This document shows, piece after piece, positions 6,215 to 11,593 of a stretch of DNA of 11,593 nucleotides (the first letter of the stretch is position 1; the number at the start of each line of letters is the position of its first letter). Where the stretch lies: positions 1 through 11,593 of the forward strand of contig PCAT01000087.1 in assembly GCA_002730655.1 (NCBI GenBank), given 5' to 3'. The notes under the pieces were generated by a model. That model was not told the DNA's origin, ran no database searches, and saw nothing but the letters and a program-made list of their open reading frames with translations. This stretch comes from Balneola sp. (GTDB lineage: Bacteria > Bacteroidota > Rhodothermia > Balneolales > Balneolaceae). The translations under genes were made by a program, and so were the position numbers.

Positions 6215-7441
6215 ATGGATTTATTTGACAAGCTGGCGAATCGCCCCAGTCCTCTAGGACCCTTCACATCAGCCGGATATGGCTACATTACTTTTCCTAA
6301 ATTGGAGGGACCACTTGGACCTGAAATGAAATTTAATGGAAAAGATATGGTCGTTTGGAGTATAAACGATTATTTGGGTGTAGGTAGTAACGAAAAAATT
6401 AAACAAATAGACGCTGAAGCTACGGCGAAATATAGCCTTAGTGCACCTATGGGTGCCCGACTAATGACGGGTAATTCTGACGAACATGAAGCCCTCGAAA
6501 AAGAGTTAGCTACATTTGTTCATAAAGAAGGTGCACAACTACTAAACTATGGTTATCAGGGTATTATGAGCGTGATACATGCCTTAGTAGACCGAAATGA
6601 CTATCTAATATATGATGAGTTGAGTCATGCTTGTATTGTTGATGGAAAACAATTAGCGATAGCAGATAAATCCGTATTCAAACACAACGATATTGAAAGT
6701 TTTAAGAAGCAGTTGTACCGTGCAGCAGCAAAGAAAAAAGACAACTCTTCCATACTTGTTGTAACAGAAGGGGTATTTGGTATGACTGGTGACCTTGGGA
6801 TTATTCCTGAAATTATCAAGTTAAAAGAGGAGGTTCCTTTTCGCCTACTTGTCGATGACGCTCATGGCTTTGGAACTTTAGGGCATGATGGGTCAGGAAC
6901 AGGTACTCAGCTTCAATGTCAAGATGGAATAGACATCTATTTCGGCACATTCGCTAAAGCAGTTGCGTTAATTGGTGCTTTTGTTGCATCAGAACCAAGA
7001 GTCATTCAATTCTTAAAGGCAAATGTGCGAAGCCAGATCTTTGCAAAATCTCTTCCGTTACCTATAGTTGCTACTGCTAGAGAGAGGCTCAAAATGATTC
7101 GTCAACATCCAGAGTGGAGAGAAAAGCTTTGGTCTAATACTTTGAAATTACGTGAAGGACTCATCAAGATTGGATACAATGTGCTGCCTTCTGAAAGTCC
7201 GGTAACTCCTGTTTTAACTCAAGGAAGTACAGATCTATGTACAGGTATTATGCGTGTTCTTCGTGAAGAGCATGGGATTTTTGTTAGTGGTGTTGCCTAT
7301 CCAGTAGTTCCAAAAGGTGTGGTATTAATTCGACTAATCCCAACGGCAGCTCATAATGATGTACATATCGAAAAAACACTCACAGCTTTTGAAGCGATCA
7401 AAGAGTTTGTGGAGATGGAAGCCTCTAAAATAAGTGCTTAA
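6215..7441 (+). CDS. Alpha-oxoamine synthase, serine palmitoyltransferase-like
   Basis: This PLP enzyme of 408 residues belongs to the alpha-oxoamine synthase family, which condenses an amino acid with an acyl thioester and releases CO2 (serine palmitoyltransferase, AONS/BioF, glycine acetyltransferase, cysteate acyltransferase). Seen are NDYLG (51-55), GAR-MTGN (80-87), the PLP-stacking His138 in DELSHAC, VDDAHGFG (213-220) with Asp214 and His217, and the Schiff-base Lys248 in GTFAKA. The N-terminal and central sequence resembles a divergent Bacteroidota subgroup I would place nearer the sphingoid-base enzymes than BioF, and no biotin or threonine-catabolism genes lie nearby. A membrane-lipid role, making a ceramide or sulfonolipid (capnine-type) base, is inference; whether serine, cysteate or glycine is used cannot be read from the sequence. 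No Shine-Dalgarno is seen. It is convergent with the next gene. Confidence 0.82.
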   Translation: MDLFDKLANRPSPLGPFTSAGYGYITFPKLEGPLGPEMKFNGKDMVVWSINDYLGVGSNEKIKQIDAEATAKYSLSAPMGARLMTGNSDEHEALEKELATFVHKEGAQLLNYGYQGIMSVIHALVDRNDYLIYDELSHACIVDGKQLAIADKSVFKHNDIESFKKQLYRAAAKKKDNSSILVVTEGVFGMTGDLGIIPEIIKLKEEVPFRLLVDDAHGFGTLGHDGSGTGTQLQCQDGIDIYFGTFAKAVALIGAFVASEPRVIQFLKANVRSQIFAKSLPLPIVATARERLKMIRQHPEWREKLWSNTLKLREGLIKIGYNVLPSESPVTPVLTQGSTDLCTGIMRVLREEHGIFVSGVAYPVVPKGVVLIRLIPTAAHNDVHIEKTLTAFEAIKEFVEMEASKISA

Positions 7442-7448
7442 AAGATTA

Positions 7449-7467
7449 TTCAAAGAGATTCTTTGAA
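7449..7467 (-). terminator. Hairpin between convergent genes, possible terminator
   Basis: TTCAAAGA-GAT-TCTTTGAA is a perfect 8-base stem with a 3-base loop in the 33-base gap between the convergent oxoamine synthase and CPBP genes. On the minus strand it is followed by AATAATCTTTT, a weak U-run, so it fits the CPBP protease gene best. A second hairpin, CTCGA-TTAT-TCGAG (7470-7483), overlaps the end of that gene. Neither has a strong T-run on the plus side. Confidence 0.35.
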
Positions 7468-7474
7468 GACTCGA

Positions 7475-8467
7475 TTATTCGAGATCATGTGTCTTATAGC
7501 TGGGATGATTGACAGAACCTTTAGTAGAATTTAACCAATGACTGTGAATGCCGCTTTGCTTCAAAGATGCTTGTAAATAAATAATAATGAGTAATAAAGA
7601 CAAACTCATAGCAAAGACCCCTGATATACCGGCTTCTGGGCCAAATAACCCCCCCGTCCACCATTTTGGCCCAGTTGATTGAATGGATACAACGGATGCC
7701 GCAGATGATAAACCGCTTACCTTAAACCCGAATATCCCACCTAAAATAAAATTCCAAGCACTATGTAATCCAACAGAAAGAGCTAAATCACCTGTCCAAA
7801 CAAATGGAAAGGCCAGTAAAAAACCCGCCAAAATAATGGTCAAAAAAGTAATGATAGACACATTTGGATTGAACAGATGAGCCAATGAAAAAACCAAGGA
7901 AGACAGAATTACAGCAACAAAAAGGGCTGTCTCTACTGAAATAGCCTTCCACCACACTCCTTCCCTAAGATTAATGAGCATATATCCTCTAATCATTACT
8001 TCCTCATAAAACCCTACTGCCAGCATTTGAACGAAAAAAAGAAAGATTGAATAATACCACGATACAGATAATCGGAATAATTGGGCAGAGTCATAAGTAG
8101 CATTATTTTTAACTACATAGCCAACTGATTCAACATTATAATAACCTAACATCCAACCAACTCCAACCATTGAGCTTAAAGCTAGCAAACCAATCGCCCA
8201 GCCAGCTATATAATGTATTAGCGAAGTTTTATTCCAATATAACCCGCCATGATACCATGGGCTATCTTTTGTAATGCGATGATCCGTTAGAAATAAATTT
8301 AACCGGTACCAACCATAAACAAAGGGTATGACAAGCATCCACTGCCACCCCGCAATAGGGATTGATTGTATAAACACCACTAATGTAATCATACCTAAAA
8401 AAAAGAATGGTATTCTTATACCCGCCCGAAATCTTTTTTCTTCTCTATTAAAAAATAAGTTTATCAT
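7475..8467 (-). CDS. CPBP-family intramembrane metalloprotease (CAAX protease / bacteriocin-processing type)
   Basis: This is a 330-residue inner-membrane protein with several hydrophobic segments (about 19-55, 85-108, 137-153, 178-196, 204-224, 286-303). It carries the three conserved CPBP (ABI/CAAX, Rce1-like) motifs: EEVMIR (E155, E156, R160), FSLAH (F193, H197), and HSAWN (H235, N239), which together form the proposed metal and catalytic centre. Bacterial members have been tied to peptide processing, bacteriocin self-immunity or membrane protein control, but most, like this one, have no known substrate. No bacteriocin or other peptide gene is visible nearby. The start ATG has no Shine-Dalgarno. 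The gene is divergent from secG (108 bases between them), a shared promoter region with no evident functional link. Confidence 0.9.
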   Translation of the reverse strand: MINLFFNREEKRFRAGIRIPFFFLGMITLVVFIQSIPIAGWQWMLVIPFVYGWYRLNLFLTDHRITKDSPWYHGGLYWNKTSLIHYIAGWAIGLLALSSMVGVGWMLGYYNVESVGYVVKNNATYDSAQLFRLSVSWYYSIFLFFVQMLAVGFYEEVMIRGYMLINLREGVWWKAISVETALFVAVILSSLVFSLAHLFNPNVSIITFLTIILAGFLLAFPFVWTGDLALSVGLHSAWNFILGGIFGFKVSGLSSAASVVSIQSTGPKWWTGGLFGPEAGISGVFAMSLSLLLIIIYLQASLKQSGIHSHWLNSTKGSVNHPSYKTHDLE

Positions 8468-8513
8468 TTAGAGCATTTGGCCTCTTTTGTTATGGTTTAT
8501 AATGCATCAGGAA

Positions 8514-8545
8514 TTGGTTTTAGAATACAATTATGAATATATTTC
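8514..8545 (+). promoter_or_regulatory. Candidate Bacteroidota-type promoter for secG
   Basis: TTGG at 8514-8517 and TATATTTC at 8538-8545 resemble the -33 TTTG and -7 TAnnTTTG boxes of Bacteroidota sigma-70-type promoters; 20 bases separate them. The predicted start of transcription would be about 25 bases before the secG ATG. The match is partial and the region is AT-rich. Confidence 0.35.
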
Positions 8546-8575
8546 TAAAAACTACCAAACGTTATTTATAGTATT

Positions 8576-8932
8576 ATGTTATACCTTACTCTAACAATTA
8601 TTATCGCAATCATCTGTGCACTTTTAATAGTTGTTGTACTACTTCAAAATGGCTCTGGACAAGGTCTTTCAGGCATCGGAGCTACATCTATGGGTGGAAG
8701 TTCTGGTCTTGGAGCAAGAAGAACAGCCGATTTATTATCAAAAGCTACATCTTATTTAGGAGGCATCTTTCTTTTTCTTTGCGTACTTGCCAATTTTGTA
8801 ATTGACAGACCAGATTCACAGAATAGTATTTTACAAAGTGGAGCTCCCCTCATGCAGGATAATACCATGCCACCTATGCCAACATTCGATAATTCGTCTA
8901 CTGGCGAAGTATCAGTGCCTATTGAAGAATAA
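8576..8932 (+). CDS. secG: Preprotein translocase subunit SecG
   Basis: SecG is the small accessory subunit of the SecYEG channel in the inner membrane and helps SecA-driven export. The 118 residues show the standard plan: membrane segment 1 (about 3-24, ending VVVLLQ), a Gly/Ser-rich cytoplasmic loop with the GLGARR and TADLLSKAT stretch (about 45-60), membrane segment 2 (about 62-79), and a polar, acidic tail (80-118) of the kind seen in Bacteroidota. No Shine-Dalgarno precedes the ATG; a candidate promoter lies just upstream. The TPR gene starts 38 bases after the stop (or 26 with an upstream ATG), so they are probably co-transcribed. Confidence 0.95.
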   Translation: MLYLTLTIIIAIICALLIVVVLLQNGSGQGLSGIGATSMGGSSGLGARRTADLLSKATSYLGGIFLFLCVLANFVIDRPDSQNSILQSGAPLMQDNTMPPMPTFDNSSTGEVSVPIEE

Positions 8933-8970
8933 CTCAGATAAAATATTTAATATTCTAAATGGACTTTACT

Positions 8971-10527
8971 ATGAAAAAAGTACAATTCTTCTCGATTGCT
9001 TTAAGTTTAGTACTACTTTCAACCACAACGTTTGCGCAGAATACTAACTTAATTCCACTAACATCAAATTCAGAAAAAGCAGTTGAATTGATGAGAACGG
9101 TGATGAAAAATAGTGAAGAGTTTAGAGGCAATGATAACCCACCCATACTTCTAGAAATCTTAGAGCTTGATCCAAATTTCTATTTTGCTAAATCATATAA
9201 TAATCCTCTTATATCAAATGCAGAGTATAGAGCAAATCTTAACAATGCTTATGCAAATAGAACTAATGCATCAGAAATTGAAGGTAAAATCATTGAAGCT
9301 ATATACGAACAGTATATTAATTTAGACATTGTCAGTGGGGATAAAATTATTGATAATTTAATTGACAAATATCCAGATTACTATCAATTAAGATTAATAT
9401 CAGCTGATTTCAAGAATGATCTCAGAGATCCGTATGGCAAAGACTCAAGGTATGCAGAAATATTGGCCAATAATCCTAGCTCTTTTCCTGCTTTATTTCG
9501 CAGAGCACAACTTCATTTCCCCGTCGATAATGACATAGTCAACTTTCCTATTGAAGAAAGAGACTTAGAACTTGCAACTAGTCTCTTGTTGCAGGCAGCT
9601 AGTGTTCAGCCTAAAAATCCCGGACCTCAACGTTTTTTAGGTAACGTATATCGAGGGCAAAATAATCTGAGCTTAGCAAAACAAGCGTATGAAAGTGCAA
9701 GATTACTCATGGGTGAACCCAATGAACAAGACTTTACGTATTCAAATATTCTTTTGATGCTAGGACATGTAGAAACATTTAGTGGAAATTATAAGCAAGC
9801 TAGGAGACTATACGATCAGAGCTTAGAATATTTGAGCTTCAAGCAAAAACCTACATATTACCAATATCCAGTCTTCACTTACTTTTACGAGAGAGACTAT
9901 GAACAAGCGATATTAGCGTTTACTAAAATGCGTAGTGAAATAAATAGTTCAACAGAAGACCCAGGATGGAAGACCGCAAATATCACCTTGATGGAAGAAA
10001 ATATTTTTATTTCATATTTACACAACCAAGATGAACAAGGCGCAAATAAATCGCTACAACAAATAGTTCAATTCAAAAGAACAGAGCTAAATTCGTATTT
10101 AACATCAGGTGCAAGTCGAGAGCAACTACTAACAATTAAAAATAATCATGATATTTATCTGCAAGGTTTGCGAATATGGAAAGATATCATATTTGGTTCT
10201 CCAAATTTAGCACCACAACTTTCTAGATTAAAAGCATTACTTGAGAAAAATCTTTCTTTAGACCCGAATGCTCTTACTCAATACTATAAACTGAGCGGTT
10301 ACGCTGCGTTAATGAGCGGAAATAATAAAGCAGCAATTGATCACTATTCTACCATTTCAAATATCGAAATGGATGATGATCATTACCATAGCTATTTTTA
10401 TGCATTAGCTTTAAGAGGGAACGGTGATATAAATAAGAGCACACAAATCATGAAAAGAGTTGCTAATAATACATTTGCAACTCGCGAAGCCGCACTAGTA
10501 CAACAACTAGCAAAACGACAACTCTAA
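8971..10527 (+). CDS. Exported TPR-repeat protein of unknown function
   Basis: From the chosen ATG the protein has 518 residues. The first about 22 form a signal peptide (Lys-Lys, a hydrophobic core, and a TTFA/QN cleavage site). An in-frame ATG at 8959 would add MDFT before the lysines and spoil the usual signal start, so 8971 is preferred. Counting from the chosen start, helical tetratricopeptide-like repeats are seen at about 218-251 (RFLGNVYRGQNNLSLAKQAY), 260-290 (LGHVETFSGNYKQARRLYDQSLEY), 303-322, and in the C-terminus at about 441-464 (GYAALMSGNNKAAIDHY) and 475-500. No catalytic domain or lipobox is visible, so it is likely periplasmic and scaffold-like. It sits between secG and a propeller gene only 16 bases downstream, suggesting joint expression with the latter. 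I cannot name a function. Confidence 0.8.
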   Translation: MKKVQFFSIALSLVLLSTTTFAQNTNLIPLTSNSEKAVELMRTVMKNSEEFRGNDNPPILLEILELDPNFYFAKSYNNPLISNAEYRANLNNAYANRTNASEIEGKIIEAIYEQYINLDIVSGDKIIDNLIDKYPDYYQLRLISADFKNDLRDPYGKDSRYAEILANNPSSFPALFRRAQLHFPVDNDIVNFPIEERDLELATSLLLQAASVQPKNPGPQRFLGNVYRGQNNLSLAKQAYESARLLMGEPNEQDFTYSNILLMLGHVETFSGNYKQARRLYDQSLEYLSFKQKPTYYQYPVFTYFYERDYEQAILAFTKMRSEINSSTEDPGWKTANITLMEENIFISYLHNQDEQGANKSLQQIVQFKRTELNSYLTSGASREQLLTIKNNHDIYLQGLRIWKDIIFGSPNLAPQLSRLKALLEKNLSLDPNALTQYYKLSGYAALMSGNNKAAIDHYSTISNIEMDDDHYHSYFYALALRGNGDINKSTQIMKRVANNTFATREAALVQQLAKRQL

Positions 10528-10543
10528 CATTTGAGATCTTTAG

Positions 10544-11593
10544 TTGAAGTTCGTTCTGATAAATATATTTGCGCCAATACTAGCTTTTATAACTTTTAAT
10601 CAAAACTTAAAGGCACAAGTATCCCAACCAATTAATGGTTTATCATCAAACTACGTTGAATCATTAGAGTCCGATAATTTTGGAATTATTTGGGTTGGTA
10701 CCAATGAAGGCCTAAATGCTCTTATCGACCAAAATATATATGAATATGAATCAAATGTAAGTGACAATACTTCACTATTAAATACACAAATTAAAGACAT
10801 CTATATCACCGATGACAATTCAGTTATAACCATATCAGATGATGGATTAAGCATCTTCAATAGGACAAATAACTCATTCAAACAGTTAAAAACAGAAACT
10901 AAACCTGTATCTATATATTCAGACCCATTTACCTCCGATATCTATGTCGGAACAGAAAATAGTGGACTTATTGTATTAAACAATAAGTTTGATCTAATAA
11001 AAAATTATAGATTTGATCTATTTGATCCTTCTACTATCTCTACCAATAATTTGAGCTCATTGACAGACAGCCGTGGAATGTATTTTGAAGAGAATAAAAT
11101 TTGGATCGCTACAAATAGAGGTATAAATATTCTAGACAGAAGAGACAGTACAATAACAAGGGGTATTGCAAATAGTCAAAATAATCTTTCTTCAAGTGCA
11201 ATAAATGGGTTTTCTAGTATAACAATTAATAGCTCAATGATTGAGCCTAGATCAGATTACTTGTTGATAGGGACAGACAGAGGGTTAAATATTTATGACA
11301 GAGATAATGATAAACTTATCAACCAGAAGCAATTTGCAAATAGTGATGTAAAAAATATAATAAAGATTAATTCGAAACTATTTGCATTATTAGTTAACTC
11401 AAGACTAACTCTTTTAGAGTATAACTCGGTAAATCAAGGATTTAAATCAACAATAATTGAATCTTCAAGTAATAATTCAAATGTAAAAAAAATTAATAAA
11501 CAAGGGGATTTCTTATTAGTAACAGGTGAAAATTTTGTTAGTGTATATGATAATGAATTCAAAGTTATTTTTGAGGAAATAACAGAATATCCA
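10544..11593 (+). CDS. Two-component-regulator-type beta-propeller protein, 5' part, probable TTG start
   Basis: The frame is open for exactly 350 codons to the right edge. A TAG directly precedes the TTG at 10544. No in-frame ATG occurs until codon 179, inside the propeller, whereas TTG gives a good signal peptide (residue 2 Lys, hydrophobic core, cleavage near KAQ, about 23-25). Next come blades with the Reg_prop pattern W/Y-x-G/A-T-x-x-G-L/I: GIIWVGTNEGLN (47-58), DIYVGTENSGL (132-142), KIWIATNRGIN (185-195) and YLLIGTDRGLN (239-249), introduced by GLSSNYVESLESD (32-44). In known proteins such propellers form the periplasmic part of hybrid histidine kinases or of membrane-bound regulators with a Y_Y_Y domain and HTH; the output domain here lies outside the window. 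The 16-base gap to the TPR gene implies an operon. The DNA is unusually AT-rich. Confidence 0.75.
   Translation, partial: MKFVLINIFAPILAFITFNQNLKAQVSQPINGLSSNYVESLESDNFGIIWVGTNEGLNALIDQNIYEYESNVSDNTSLLNTQIKDIYITDDNSVITISDDGLSIFNRTNNSFKQLKTETKPVSIYSDPFTSDIYVGTENSGLIVLNNKFDLIKNYRFDLFDPSTISTNNLSSLTDSRGMYFEENKIWIATNRGINILDRRDSTITRGIANSQNNLSSSAINGFSSITINSSMIEPRSDYLLIGTDRGLNIYDRDNDKLINQKQFANSDVKNIIKINSKLFALLVNSRLTLLEYNSVNQGFKSTIIESSSNNSNVKKINKQGDFLLVTGENFVSVYDNEFKVIFEEITEYP

Noticed and set aside
6625..6819. Minus-strand open frame inside the oxoamine synthase gene
   Set aside because: It lies fully inside a gene with clear PLP-enzyme motifs and has no recognisable protein features.
6215..7441. 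Calling the oxoamine synthase BioF or glycine C-acetyltransferase
   Set aside because: No biotin genes or threonine dehydrogenase lie nearby, and the motif details looked closer to the sphingoid-base branch; the specific name was left open.
7683..7880. Plus-strand open frame opposite the CPBP protease
   Set aside because: It is antisense to conserved membrane-protease sequence and lacks any domain or start signal.
7475..8467. CPBP protease as part of a bacteriocin or peptide-pheromone cluster
   Set aside because: No small peptide gene, ABC exporter or regulator is seen around it; neighbours are an oxoamine synthase and secG.
8802..9146. Short frames overlapping the secG end and the TPR gene start on both strands
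   Set aside because: They overlap the SecG tail and the TPR signal peptide, both well supported, and look like shadows.
1..11593. Mobile elements, CRISPR arrays, tRNA or rRNA genes
   Set aside because: No transposase or integrase motifs, no regularly spaced direct repeats, and no tRNA or rRNA-like sequence were found on reading both strands.

Overview
The window looks like chromosomal DNA from a member of the Bacteroidota in the broad sense, possibly the Balneola/Rhodothermus side. The signs are a low-GC genome, almost no Shine-Dalgarno sequences, a choice-of-anchor B (LVIVD-type) lipoprotein, a two-component-regulator-type beta-propeller protein, and a divergent alpha-oxoamine synthase of the kind used for sphingoid or sulfonolipid bases. 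The phylum assignment is moderately sure; the finer placement is a guess. There are nine complete protein genes and parts of two more or edge-cut ones: panD is cut by the left edge and the propeller gene by the right edge. I see no RNA genes, mobile elements, CRISPR arrays or phage genes.

Left third, minus strand (1-4423). Transcription runs right to left: a trans-sulfuration (Cys/Met metabolism) PLP enzyme, a 191-base gap, then a tightly packed set of a 2-oxo acid dehydrogenase E2 subunit with two lipoyl domains, panC and panD. E2 and panC are 2 bases apart. panC and panD share one base (TGATG). The set therefore pairs a CoA-consuming enzyme with the last two dedicated pantothenate (CoA precursor) genes.

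Middle (4424-8467). A 273-base divergent intergenic region contains several inverted repeats. After it come, on the plus strand, a lipoprotein of the choice-of-anchor B family and an alpha-oxoamine synthase. The latter is convergent with a CPBP-family membrane protease on the minus strand; two small hairpins lie between them.

Right third, plus strand (8576-11593). secG is followed closely by an exported TPR protein and then, 16 bases later, by a beta-propeller sensor-like protein that appears to start at TTG and runs off the window. The DNA here is clearly more AT-rich than in the left third. No complete novel system is evident. The most open questions are the TPR/propeller pair, the lipid made by the oxoamine synthase, and the inverted repeats in the divergent region.
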